Below are positions 49,602 to 61,257 of a DNA stretch of 64,000 bases, piece by piece. The notes under the pieces were generated by a model. That model saw only the letters and a list, made by a program, of their open reading frames with translations. It made no database searches and was not told where the DNA came from. How positions within the stretch are numbered: position 1 is the first letter of the stretch; the number at the start of each line of letters is the position of its first letter. The stretch is from Circinella minor (lineage: Eukaryota; Mucoromycota; Mucoromycetes; Mucorales; Lichtheimiaceae), in contig JAEPRB010000116.1 of NCBI GenBank assembly GCA_016758965.1, forward strand, positions 1-64,000. The letters are read 5' to 3'. Position numbers and translations under genes: made by a program.

Positions 49602-52551
49602 TCAAAATTGAATGTTTGTAATTATATAAACATGTGTAATCCATACAAAAATTCGTCAAATGTACTCATTTATCCAATATATAATTTCTTTTAATTTTTA
49701 TCATGCTTTGAATCTTATTAAAAAAAAAAAATTTTCTTCAAAAAGAAGAAATTAATTCGCTCGGGTATTGTTTGGTCTCAATGAATTTCTCGTGATAATA
49801 AATAGTACAAGTTGATCATTATCAAGGAACAATACGTACAATAATATGGTAACCATGAAAATGGTTATCATGGCAACATATGTATTATAATGACATTTTT
49901 GTTATTTAGCATAAATCACATGCTTAAGTACGTTACCATAGCAACATGCAATTTAATTACATATCCCCATTGTTTTGTATTACTGCAATTCATGCAAAAA
50001 TACTAAAGCTTATACTGTTAGTATTGAAAAACATGTAATTATTACAATATTATGCATTGTGTAGATCTTTTTATTTATTTAAGGCTTTTTTACTCAATGA
50101 TGAATGTATCCTAGTAATTTTTTCAAACAATGGTCCAGATTATATTTATAGATCACTACTCAAACTAATTAGAATAAAAATCCATCATAAGCTAAGCTAT
50201 AAAATAAGATGCATTAAATTGGGAAATTTAGGATTCCCCCCAATCATTATTAGTAAAAATCCTGCATACTCACACACAATGCGTGCATTTTTTTTTTTGA
50301 CAAAACAGGATGATAAAAAAAAATGGATGTATTTTATATATGCGAGATCATCTAAACGAAAAAAAGATTATTACTTTTTAACAAAATCCATGACATTTTG
50401 GCTAATTATTTATACATATACACAATAATATTAAAAACTTGAAAATATATAAATGTGATTCTTTTTATTTTGATATACTTTATGTAATTTGCTATATGAG
50501 ATTTGTTAATTACTTGTTCGATAGAAGAAACAATTGAAACTTCGTTTCAATATTGCCTTTTGTTCTGTCACAACAACAATAACAATAACTAGTTGATAAA
50601 ACCATTACGTAACCATTATTCACTATATAACTCTTGTTGCTATACACAATCTTGATATAATTATTACAGTTTATTTAACATACTACTTCACGTGTTACTC
50701 ACACACACACACACACACACACACGCGCATATATATATATATATATATATATTATACACGGCCGTATAGTAGCGGTGTGAAATCAAACGTAAAAATAATA
50801 GTTTTTTTTTTATTTTAAACATGATTAAGTATTATTGTATTTTACAATCCAAGTGATTTTTTTTAATATGATAAGAAAAAAAAAGGGGGGAGAGACTTTA
50901 ATAAATATGAATTTATTAAATCAATAAATACACTAACTGATCTGGACACTCAATTATCAATCGATATATATGCAAACTTAATTTGTATACCATATTTACG
51001 TTAATTTAAAAGAAAAATTATTATAGCGAAAAAAAAAAAAAACACTCATATGAAGTTTTCACTTTTTTTCATTGTTAGAACAAATTTTGTTCAATAAAAG
51101 TCTATATTTCTTTGTGTCCCAATAAATGTAAAACTCATAATGGTTATTTTTTATTTTTACAAATTTATACATATTATCAGACCTGATGATCGTTTTATTG
51201 TTACTAGCACCGGATTATTAATCTTCAACCTATTTATTATTGCTATTATCAGCTTGGGGTAAATCAATTTTTATTATATACTGAATTCTAACAATCTTAA
51301 TTATTTTTCTAGACATCATGTATATAGTATTTATGGATATAATAATGATAATGATAATATTAGATTATTGTAATTTTTTACTTATTGCCTTTTTCTCAAA
51401 TTATCACTCCATTGGTCTGGGTTCTTTTGAAAGATATCAACAGTAATAAGATTCCCTCTCTCACATGTTGTTTTTTATTTTCTCTTCTGACGTCATAAAG
51501 AATTTTCTGATCAGGCTTCATAATAAAAAAATACAACACGAATTCTATACTATAAGTCAATTGTACGAAATGGGTTTTTATTGTGTCACACCCAAGAAAG
51601 AAACATGATGTATAAAGTGTATTACACAATTTTTTTTCTTTTTTACCTGTTCAAGCCTATTTTTTTTTGAAGAAAATCATGACAACTATGACGTCCCAGA
51701 ATGGACTCTACATATGATATATAGAGGTCATCTGATCTTTTTTTTTTTTTTTTTTACGAAATCGGTCATGATGGTGATGTGAAAGGTATGTAACCAATAA
51801 GAATAATTCTCCAAAAAAGTTACCGGATCATTTGTATAGTAAATAAACTGTGCCTATATCAAAAAAGATACCTTTGTTATCATTCTTTTTTTTTTGTTGC
51901 CGATCTCGGGGTTTTTGGTCTCCATCCTTCCCGAGTTATCCGTTTTTCTTTTTTTTTTGATATGTAGTGTAAATAATGATTAATATTGTAATAAAGGATA
52001 AACAATATTGAATGCATCCTATACACTTTCCGAAACACCGCACAATCTTTATTCCTTTTTGCTTTTTTTTTTTTAATCTGATCAAAAAAAAAAAGGTATA
52101 ATCATGTAATATGACTATGAAATGAGGGCTTTTTTTTAAAGCCATTCAATTGATCGACCAGTAGGAAACTAATTATCTTGTAGAGGCAAATATAGAAAAA
52201 AAAATACCGTTGAGATGAGTAGGTAGTATAAAGGTACATATATTAAAAAAAAGATCAACACTACTATTCATGAAATTATAATGGTTTACCAATTTGTATA
52301 GAAGAAATCAACTCATCATACATTGGTTATTTTATTACTGATGATGATAATTTGAATGAATTCTTATGCAAAAATAAACTATCATTTTTTTTTTAAAAAA
52401 AAAAAAAGGCCGGGCTGTTTACCAAAATATGTAGTGGATCCACAAAAAAAAAAAAAACCCAATCAGGTTATAGTATCCGGGAAAGACGGGTCGGGTAAAA
52501 AACCAAAAAATCCGAATCCGTCAAGTCAGAAACAAACGGGAAGGAATTAAT
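49602..52551 (+). repeat. Large direct repeat, copy 1 (about 2.95 kb)
   Basis: Starting at TCAAAATTGAATGTTTGTAA and running to GGAAGGAATTAATATAA, this segment is collinear with 61258-64000 in the same orientation, with many substitutions and small indels. It includes a (CA)n/(TA)n tract at 50699-50754, the blocks TTAGGATTCCCCCCAATCAT (50230) and GATCTCGGGGTTTTTGGTCT (51903), and two RFX-type X-box matches. No ORF is conserved between the copies, no terminal repeats are seen, and its nature (decayed element or segmental duplication) is open. Confidence 0.8.
49931..49945 (+). promoter_or_regulatory. X-box-like motif (RFX consensus)
   Basis: GTTACCATAGCAAC fits the X-box consensus GTNRCC-N(0-3)-RGYAAC bound by RFX winged-helix factors. 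A near match, GTTATCATGGCAAC, lies at 49864. The exact motif is conserved in the second repeat copy at about 61609. No gene is adjacent, so function is unproven. Confidence 0.35.
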
Positions 52552-55178
52552 ATAAGCCGGAACCATAAAAAAAAACAAAGAAAGGGGACCAAATTAAACA
52601 TTATTATTATTAGATAATAAACTTCAAGGAAATATACGTAACATGTTAAAACATATTTGTTTATGAGTTTACGTATTAAAGGACTATTATTATTCCATAT
52701 TTTTTTCAAACATTCCACCGTTCCATTATAGCAAAATACAAGCTATGACCAATTTTTTTTTTGTGTCGAACTGACATTGGAAAGGGAATTTGCCTACTTT
52801 TTTTTTTTTACTAACTGTGATGTCTAATATCTAATAGAAAAAAGTAATAGTATTTTTTTTTTCACAAGTATAAGTTAGTCATAACATAGATAAGTGTCTG
52901 GCTTTACCACCAAAGAAATTTGATAAATGTAAAGGCTCTTGTTCCTCACACCATGTTAAAAGTAATCAAGACCTCCCTAATACAAAAGTTTTCTGCACTC
53001 AGTTCAAGGGTATCCCTTAAAAACTATATTTTCTAGAGAATAGCGAACAGAAACTCCATGTACTAACATGCTCTTGTCATGTATCTAATTTCATCACTAT
53101 CAGTTGTTCTAGTTGTTATAATTCTTTTGTGCCGTTAAATATTAATGATTTAAGAACTGTTTAACGGTACACAGATCTTTTACAGGGTGAAGCATTCTTT
53201 TTTTTTCTCGTATCCAGTCCCAGATATTTTACTACTGATGTAGATATATTACTCTTTAAATTCACATGTAAAGTAATCAGTTTATTTTATGCTTTTACTA
53301 TATAATATAGTATATTGATATTGTTCTAAGGTAACAAATATACTAAAAAAAATTATAGTTATTGGAATTGTATTTTCCATATTTATCCACTATATTACCC
53401 ATTACATCTAATCATGATTTTTAAAAGAAACAGAAGATTGTAGAATAATGTCGCTGTTTATAATATAACACGTGCTTTATTTTTTTTAAAAAAAAAATTC
53501 ACCCACTTTAATGCACCATAATAATTAAAATTACGATAGCTATGGTTATATAATTTGAGTCTATCATGATTTGTTAACTAATAAAGAATTTATTCCATGT
53601 AATTTTTTTTTTTTTTTTTGGTTTCTTAGTATAACTTGTTGATTTAGAAGATTATATATTATATATAAAAAAAAGGAAATGAAACATCTCGTCATAATAA
53701 AATGACTTTAATTGTACACAATATATATATAAGCAATGATAATCATTTAGTATGATTGGATACTTCATTACGTATGCATACTTTTTTTTTTCTTTCTTTT
53801 TAAGATTTGATTATCATAAATACGGCAATTGGGATCGTTATAATAATATTAAACAAACCTTTCTTAAATTATTAATAATAAAATAACATGGATCTAATTT
53901 ATATTCAACAAAGTAAAACCTTATCAGTTCTTCAAGAAAAAAAAAGAGAGTTATATAAAAAATTCTGGGGGGTGGGAGTTGTTCTTCATCAGTAAATATG
54001 TAAGAATATCTTAAGCATTAACACGGAGATTTTATGTATTTATCTATCTAACTATATTTTTTACTGGTTGTTTTTTCACTCATTATGACAAATCGATGCA
54101 TTACATATAATAATCATTAAATAATAGGCTACCAGCTGTCCACTACCATGCTCAGCACACGGGTTATGATTTATCATTCCTAATATATATAACATATAGG
54201 AACAGTAAATTTCTCTTTTCTGACTCATAAAGAGAACAGTTAAAAGGCTCCTTAGCATGCTGTTTTCGTAGAAATATTATATAGTACCTCTATGAAAAAG
54301 CCCCATATGTTTTAGATTCATTACAAGATGTTTTTAGTTTATTTTACTCTCGTTTGAAATAAACTTGAGAGAAATGATATCAATTCCATCCTCGTTATAA
54401 CTATTTAGACCCATTTACTATGGTAACCAAAAAAAAAAATTGTTATTATTTTCTGTAAATCATGTTTTCTTTTTTTCCCGAAACAACAAAATCCTTTCAT
54501 CATTTATTATTATTGTCACTATATCTTTTTGATCATGACCCTATCATTCAATAAATAATAATACTTTCAAGTAAGATAGAACATAATAACCATCTAATAT
54601 TCTATCTTGTTACATATTATTATTATCAATAATAATAAAAAAACTCCTCCCCCAATAACACTGGCTCAGCACATTTTCTGCAGTATATAGAAAAACCATG
54701 CTTAATTATGCGATTTCTTTTTTTTTTTCGATCCGCTTCTTTGACTACAATTGAAGAACACATTCTCGTGTGTTATTTTAAAGTAATGATCCCATGTTCC
54801 CCTTTATTTTTCTTGGGGAACCGATGACATCGTTTTAAGATGTTACAGACAAACCCCCTTCTTCCACCGCGCCCGCCTTTTATATATATATATATATATA
54901 TCTTTGTGCTCACTCAACATTTTCTTAATAAAGAAGTTCCCAACAACTTTATATAACAACTATATAGTAATTTGGTATACAACAACAACAACAACAACAA
55001 AACCATATTTTCATTTGTTTTTTTTTTCTATAAAGAAAATAAAGCAACCAATTCTTTCTTTTTTTAATCCTCTTAGAAAAAAAAAACAAGAAGTCATCCA
55101 AATTTTATATATTAGATAGTATAGTCAGGTAATAAGAAAAAAAAATTGGGTTTCTCAAGTATTGTATTTTTCAGCAAT
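52552..55178. other. Non-coding, no gene seen
   Basis: About 2.6 kb of AT-rich sequence with poly-A/T runs. Since copy 2 of the large repeat is cut by the window end, it cannot be seen whether the homology continues into this interval. Confidence 0.5.
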
Positions 55179-55180
55179 TA

Positions 55181-55300
55181 AGAGAAAATTATTGGATAAA
55201 ATAAGAGAAAATTTTAGATCAATTAAGAGAAAACTGACCAATAAAATAAGAGAAAAACTCAGAGAAAAAAAGGGGCAATTAGTAGAAAGCTTATTTATGC
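55181..55300 (+). repeat. Left terminal inverted repeat of 6-kb element
   Basis: It contains several TAAGAGAAAA blocks and ends with the conserved inner part GGGGCAATTAGTAGAAAGC, 11 bp from the transposase stop codon. Confidence 0.8.
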
Positions 55301-55310
55301 TTTAATCTCA

Positions 55311-56696
55311 TTATAAGTTTTTCTCCAGGGCTAAGCACTTTTCAAAGAATCCGAGGAAATGGTGGATCCAGCCTTGGCAGTCTTTCTTGGTTACCTTGGA
55401 GCAGGCATCCATGAATCTGGGTGTGAGTGTCTCACCAGTTTCGAAAGGTTTTCTTTTGACACCATACTTCACCTTCGACCAGAGAGAATAGCTCAATTGG
55501 GTTTAGGAATGGTGAGTATGGTGGAAGATATGCACACCTATAGCCTCTGCTTTCTATCAAATTTCTTACTGTAGCTGGCTTATGTATGGGAGCATTGTCC
55601 ATTACCAAGTAAAAGCCCCTCATGTTGTTTCGGTCAAGAACATCCATCACATCACTCAAGTAATTTAGATAATGCTCGGCCCTTGTTCCAACTTTGGCTG
55701 TTGTTGTAACAACTTTACCATCTACTCTTCTCTTCTTAGCTCCCGAAACCATTATTGGCTTTCTCAAAGAAATGTCAATAACGCCGGCACTTGAGATGGC
55801 ACCAAGGATGGTTATTTTAATGCCTTTTGAAGCAGGGACAGTTGTCTTAGCAGGTGCTCCCTTCTTAGACCAGCCACGTGTGCGTGTCATGTGAAGATTG
55901 AGTCCTGCTTCATCCAAAAATACGCAATTGTTCTCAAAGTCCATTTCTCTATCAGCTAGCCATTGAAGGATGGTCTCCTTTCTCTTCTTCAAAGTTTCTT
56001 CTGAATTTCTAGCAACTGAAATCTTCTCCAACTTTTTCATAGATAGTGCACAGCTGGCCCTAAGATATCTGTATACTGCGGATGGGCTTGCAGAGAGACT
56101 TGGAAACTCTATGATAACAACTCGTGTATTCCAGCTACAGTTGTAGTTGGACGCTCATCAACAAGGTCGATAATAAACTTCGAGTGCTTCTCAGTAAGCT
56201 CAGAGACAGTTCCCATTCTGCGTCCTCTTTTCTTCTGTTGAGGTACCTCTCCTGTTTTCTGCCACTGCGATTTGAAACGGTAGGCTGATTTTTCATTTAT
56301 TCCTGTCTTTAAAGCTGCATCCTTTATAGGTACCTGTTTAACTAACAGAGCAATAAGCTTGTTGATATCCTGCTGAGTGTATACACGTCTAGCATTGCTA
56401 GCGTCGTCTTTTTTTTCAGTCAGGTCTCTGAGAGGCTTCTCTTCTTTCAAATCGCTCTCACTACTCTGCACATCAGCTTCATTTTCCTCCTCGTCCGAGC
56501 TATTACTGGGCTCATCACCCTTGTACCCTTCCTTCAGCTCCATCGTCACATCTTCATCTAACCCCATGGCTGATGCAGTGATGTTATACTCCCACTTCTT
56601 TCTCATCATCGACATTACACTGACAATAATCTCGGGTACAGCTTCAATATCTTCGTCGCGTAGAGAGATCTCGTTCATACCATAGTCAATATCCAT
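55311..56696 (-). pseudogene. Tc1/mariner-type transposase with two frameshifts
   Basis: About 455 codons on the minus strand. 56696-56109 holds an acidic N-terminus and a helix-turn-helix region (DINKLIALLVKQ ... KSAYRFKSQWQKTG) followed by a basic KKRGRR. A one-base shift near 56110 leads into FPSLSASPSAVYRYL and 56040-55432: FLDEAGLNLHM (first Asp), YLVMDNAPIH (second Asp), and SPFLNPIE (Glu, 34 residues after the second Asp, the DD34E spacing of Tc1). A second shift at a TC-repeat near 55480 leads to LWSKVKYGVKRKPFETGE and the stop at 55311. The family cuts and pastes DNA at TA. With only two small lesions this copy is young; intact relatives probably exist elsewhere in the genome. Confidence 0.85.
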
Positions 56697-56722
56697 TTTT
56701 TGTTAATAATAGTGAGAAAAGT

Positions 56723-56752
56723 GCTTTCTACTAATTGCTCTTTTTTTTTTCT
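56723..56752. repeat. Internal partial copy of the terminal repeat
   Basis: GCTTTCTACTAATTGCTC followed by a T-run matches the inner part of the right terminal repeat (61174-61203) in the same orientation. It lies 27 bp upstream of the transposase start, exactly where the right end of a short stand-alone transposon would be expected. Confidence 0.6.
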
Positions 56753-57652
56753 TTGTGTCGGGTTTAACGATGATTGTAATTTGTGAAAGGTTTATAATTA
56801 ATGAGGTCAAACTTAAAACTTTTATTTCTAAGTAAAAATAAGACTAAAGGCTTTTCTGGTATAAAATAAATCTATCCTATTTATATGATCTTATAATATG
56901 TATGAGTTCATATTTTTGTATTCTATATTAAATAGTCTTCCCGCTTTTGTATTACAATGTGTAATATGTAATACAAAAGTTTAGGCGACATGAATGTCAA
57001 CTTTGTTAAAATGTCTTTTAATAAAGTTAAGATTTATATCTAGGAATTTATTTATCATTGCAGCAATTCAAATTAAATGAGCAGTTATTTTTTATATAAA
57101 TATATCTAGCCATTAAATCTAAAATATAATTTATCTACATATATTGAGTAGCAAATGTATTCGTCTACTGCTATATATGGTTTTGGAGTTCTGACGCCTT
57201 TATTATCGTACCGAGCACCGATTACATGTATATATGCCATGGTAATCCTTTTTGTATGAATGTCTAATTTAAATATTCTTTAATATTAACCTGTTCTGGT
57301 CCTTCATAAGTTAGCTAGGCTTATGATGGACTTAACATTATCAAGTATTTATAATTATCTTTCATAATTATTTTTATATATTTCATAGTTATATTTCAAC
57401 CTTTATGCTTGAATATTCACTATTGTTTGGTTTTAATTTGAGCAACAACTTTTATAGAATTAATGTTTTCATACATTGATTACTATTTATATTTTTTATA
57501 GTGAATACATCTTATTTAATATGTATGAACTATGCCCAAATGCGACACTTTGTACACTCTTTCCGGAAACAATTTGCGCACGCAGCTATGAATTTTTCAG
57601 TTTGCCCTTTATTCAAGTATTACAGATAACTAATACAATTACTTTTTTTGCT

Positions 57653-59720
57653 TCAAACATTATTTTCATATGGGTTGTGGGGCATCGATATTCCCAGGTT
57701 CAAATTTTGCCATACTTTTCCGTCAAATGCCCATCCAAACTCGTCTGCCACGAGATCCACGCCAGTTGCTTTTTTTTGTAAGATAGCCATGCTCTCTTCA
57801 CAAGCAATGGACAAGAGTTTGGCATTCAATGATTGAGGAACCGCGCTCACTAGTCGCACAGGTTGCCGAGAAGCAGTTCCTTTTGGAGGTGTGTACCAGG
57901 TGTCCCGTTGCGGAGAGCTATCCTGCGTTGCTGATGTCATTTGTGCCTTGGGTAGATTCAGTGATTTTAATTGCTTGTTGCTGATGAGGTGTTCCATGAC
58001 AAAGTTGACTGATTTGAGGACTTCACGGTGAAATGTGAGGAGATCTACCATAATTTGTTCAAACTTAATCAATTCAGCGGTGGATCGCGGTAACATGATA
58101 TCAAAATGCGGTAGAGCAATATAGAGACCTTGATCTGATAGATGTAAGGAGAAAATCAGGCAAGATGGTCCCATAATTTGCACACCCCATGCTGTGCAGG
58201 CGCGCGATCCATATTGTACCAAAGACATCATTGCATCAAGATCGTCCTTAACTTCCCGATTGAGCTTTCCCTCGTCTGCAATAATTTTGTCGTCATTTGC
58301 ACTGTTACAACAAGCTTCAACTGAACATACATCAAATTCTAAACCACCTTGGTGAACGACAAATTGCAAATCGATTTTGAAACCTGTCACATTTGATGCA
58401 CCTGGGTAAAGTTGTTGCTTAGAAGCAGTGGAGAATGGGAATGTAGTTTCGCCAGTTTTGATCTGTATCTTGGTGCCAGCATGGAACAGCTTTCTAAACA
58501 GGGGGAGCCAAATGTACGCGACGTAGTCAGTTTCAGAGATCATAGCAGTGGGCTTGGCTTGGAGTAAATCAGATTCCTGATCCAGTAGATTCAGTACATG
58601 TTCAAGAATTTGGAGAGAAGGCATAAGGCTGGTAGAATGGTGCTTGCCATAGATTTTGTACAGATAAAGTAGTCCCATTTTGATGTTAGAGGTCTGCTTT
58701 AACGTGGCATCGATGACTTACAAGGTTGTGCTGAGGGTAGGATTCAGGGGGGAAGTATCTGGGATGTGATGTTTGTTTTGGAATAGTTGGTTGATTTGTT
58801 GCCATTCTGCGGATGTAAAAAGCTTTCGCTGAGAAGTGTACGATTGATCAACCAGATCCAAGATCGACGATAGGCCATTGGACATAATTTTTCGCTGTCG
58901 CGAAGATAGGGGGTTTCCATGCTTATATTGGTCATGGAAGTTGGTTGCCTCCCGTTTGATAATTGTGGCAATGGATAGCTTAGTAGTGTCGCAGACAATA
59001 CCATCCGTTTCGACTACTTCTGACATTGCATTGGTTTCAAGAATAGGGACGGGTGAATGCAATAGTCCTGATTTTGTGGGCGAGAACAGCGATGGTGGCG
59101 TGTCATTAAGCTTCGGAGCAGATGATAAGCGTCCTGAGGGTGTTGATAGTGATGTATCTGTGGCATGCTTTGGTGAGTTTTCTGTTTCAGTTAACGGATT
59201 GGATGTGGATGGCAATGAATCACTAGACAGTCGAGTGGATGATTCTTCTTCAGATAAAGATGGAATTTTCAAGTGTGAAGTTGATGATGATAAGTTTATA
59301 AGTCGTTTTTTGGACGAAGTCGAAGCTGTCGATGATTCCTGCAGTCGTTGGTGCTTATTGACGATTGCTCAAGTTGTTTAGAATGCTGTGACATCAGTGA
59401 GCTTTCGATACTAATGATGCTAGTTTCCAATTTTGTTTGCGACCTCTGTCGATCGAGAATATCTTGTTGCAAAGCAATGGCATGATTGTCCCAAAAGTAA
59501 TTGTTGATGACGTCCTTTTTCGCGTTGTTCAGCTGTTTCCTGACTCGTGACACTTCTCTCATTATCTTGGTATTAATAAATGCATTGGCAAGTCTATCAA
59601 GGTCTTCGCCCATGTATATATGACATGAACGCTTGCTGGTAGACTGCCTGCGAGAAAGGCTTTCGTCATAGGATGTGATGTTCCAGTCGGTGCATGCATT
59701 CGATTTCCAATATTCTACGA
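57653..59720 (-). CDS. Cargo gene of unknown function, exon structure unresolved
   Basis: Three coding stretches in order on the minus strand. 59720-about 59390 (EYWKSNACTDWNITSYDE, then DLDRLANAFINTKIMREVSR and RVRKQLNNAKKDVINNYFWD, likely coiled) follows a possible acceptor CCCTCGTAG. 59340-58718 is a Ser/Thr/Pro-rich disordered segment (SEEESSTRLSSDSLPSTS) ending in a folded-looking part (SYTSQRKLFTSAEWQQ). 58678-57653 is 341 codons with SETDYVAYIWLPLFRKLFHAGT, a hydrophobic core and a final NPYENNV. The frames differ; a GTAAGT lies just after 58718 and a TGCAG at about 59341, but I could not find donor/acceptor pairs that keep frame at every step, so introns plus a lesion are possible. 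No known domain is recognised. There is no resemblance to transposases. Confidence 0.45.
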
Positions 59721-60075
59721 GGGAAAAAGAACAGGAGGTTATTTATTTCATGTTTTTTTTAACTTTTGGTTTTATTAAGTGAGTGAAATACCCTAATTAA
59801 CAAGGCTGTCCTTCAAATGGAGCCATATAATCTCATGGTCATCGTTTTCGCTGTTCTTGTTGGTTTTGTTCGCTTGGACATGATCCCGTTTTTAAACTGC
59901 AAACAAAGCGAAAGTAGCTTTCGCGATTTTTTTTACTGGAAGAGCTCTTAATTTTGATTGGTAAATGGCTTAGTCGGCGTCATCGTTTTTTTTTTTAGCC
60001 AACAAACAAGAAAAATATTTTTTTTCTCATCTTAGCCTCACAACATCCTTGACGACATCTTTAACGCGCTACTGT
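59721..60075. other. Possible 5' end of the cargo gene
   Basis: On the minus strand, an ATG near 59872 (MSKRTKPTRTAKT) and an overlapping frame ending IIWLHLKDSLVN could be a first exon, but no splice pair was confirmed. The rest is AT-rich with poly-T. Confidence 0.3.
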
Positions 60076-60078
60076 TTA

Positions 60079-60351
60079 TCTGATGCTTGATCAGTTTTAC
60101 AGTAAACACCTGCCCCATAGCGGAGAAATTTCGAGGGCCTTTTGCATGCATTTGCAACGCCTTTGGAGTGGAAGCCTACAGATAAAGTCTTGGACAAGTT
60201 GGAAAGTGATGTCCGTTTGGTTCCAGTTTATGCTCCTGTCCAACTGATGCTTCATCAGTTTTACAGGAAACACCTGCCCCATAGCGGAGAAATTTCGAGG
60301 GTCTTTTGTACGTATGTCCAACACCTTTGGAGTGGAAGTAAACTGATGAAC
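60079..60351 (+). repeat. Tandem duplication, about 165-bp unit
   Basis: Two copies in tandem share TGATGCTT(G/C)ATCAGTTTTACAG and AAACACCTGCCCCATAGCGG, then GAGAAATTTCGAGGG and CCTTTGGAGTGGAAG. They start near 60079 and 60243. The unit has higher GC content than its surroundings and lies between the cargo gene and the right terminal repeat. Confidence 0.75.
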
Positions 60352-61163
60352 CAACATGGACATTTTGGGGCATTTCTTGCTAGCAGGTAAGGAACAAATA
60401 TCAAAGTGTGACAATGGTTGCTTATTTACTCATTACTCTTTTTTTTTATTTCTAATTGAGAAACTAATTGGGAACCAAGGTCATTGTAAAAGAAAAAAAA
60501 GGAAAGTTTGCAACTCTGTCTCTCGGAATTATCCCTCCTTTCCTGTTTCTCGATGGTTTATTTTATAAGCGAAAGCAATGTCAAAGACTATGATCATGAC
60601 CAATAGCAACAAGTCGTAGCCAAGTACTAGCAGAATTCCTTTAGGCGTGATACTAGAAGCAATCATATCAACACGTTGAACGCAAACTACAAATACTTGG
60701 AACTGGCCAAATCACTGCTGTGAATCTCTTATGTGTCGCCATTGTGATATATTGTAACGTGCATACCGTTACCCAATTTTTTTTCTCTTTCCTCATTATC
60801 ATTATTATTATTGATTATAGTCACATGTTATCATCAAAGATTCTTATTATAGTATAAAAAAACCATTGTGCCATTTTATTGGATCCTATTTTTGATTCTT
60901 TTCGCAATTGCAATCTTTTACTAAAGCTATTGAATATTTTTACAAAAGCAAATAGTATAAACACTTGTCCTTTTTTCCACCTTCAATTTTTTTTCTTCAG
61001 TTCTATTTTTCCTTAAGCTTTATCTTTACTTAATTTTATCGTGTTGTCTTTAAATAAATTATCTTTCATAAATAAATCTTCAATACTTGATTTTTCTCTT
61101 GTTAATTTTATTAAGACTTCATCTTTTGTGGTTTCAGACGTAACAATAGGTCCTCTCAAGTTC
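60352..61163. other. Non-coding interval inside the 6-kb element
   Basis: About 800 bp between the tandem duplication and the right terminal repeat. It is AT-rich; no gene is supported. Confidence 0.5.
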
Positions 61164-61250
61164 GCATAAATAAGCTTTCTACTAATTGCCCCTTTTTTTT
61201 CTCTTAATTTTTCCTGAGTTTTTCTCTTATTTTATTCAATAATTTTCTCT
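61164..61250 (-). repeat. Right terminal inverted repeat of 6-kb element
   Basis: Inverse partner of 55181-55300, ending AATTTTCTCT before the TA at 61251. It lacks one of the duplicated blocks found in the left arm. Confidence 0.8.
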
Positions 61251-61257
61251 TAATCAA

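Larger units (their letters stand above)
55181..61250. mobile_element. 6070-bp TA-flanked Tc1-like element carrying a cargo gene
   Basis: Terminal inverted repeats 55181-55300 and 61164-61250 both begin AGAGAAAATTATTG and share GGGGCAATTAGTAGAAAGC and TTATTTATGC. TA flanks both ends (55179-55180, 61251-61252). The left third holds a Tc1/mariner-type transposase on the minus strand; the right two thirds hold an unrelated multi-ORF gene (57653-59720) also on the minus strand. A third, partial copy of the inner terminal-repeat motif lies between them (56723-56752). The left repeat is longer because an AAGAGAAAA-based block is repeated within it. The element directly abuts copy 2 of the large direct repeat. 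Confidence 0.78.

Noticed and set aside
49560..49602. Possible remnant of the 6-kb element end just before copy 1 of the large repeat (AATTAAGAAAAAGAAAAGG)
   Set aside because: Similarity to the terminal repeat is limited to a purine run and could be chance; not enough to call an excision footprint.
50057..50428. 123-codon ORF in the large direct repeat
   Set aside because: The frame is not kept in copy 2 (stops and deletions at the matching place), and the composition is low-complexity at the end.
50699..50754. (CA)n(TA)n tract as an origin or recombination hotspot
   Set aside because: Simple microsatellite; nothing else in the sequence supports a function.
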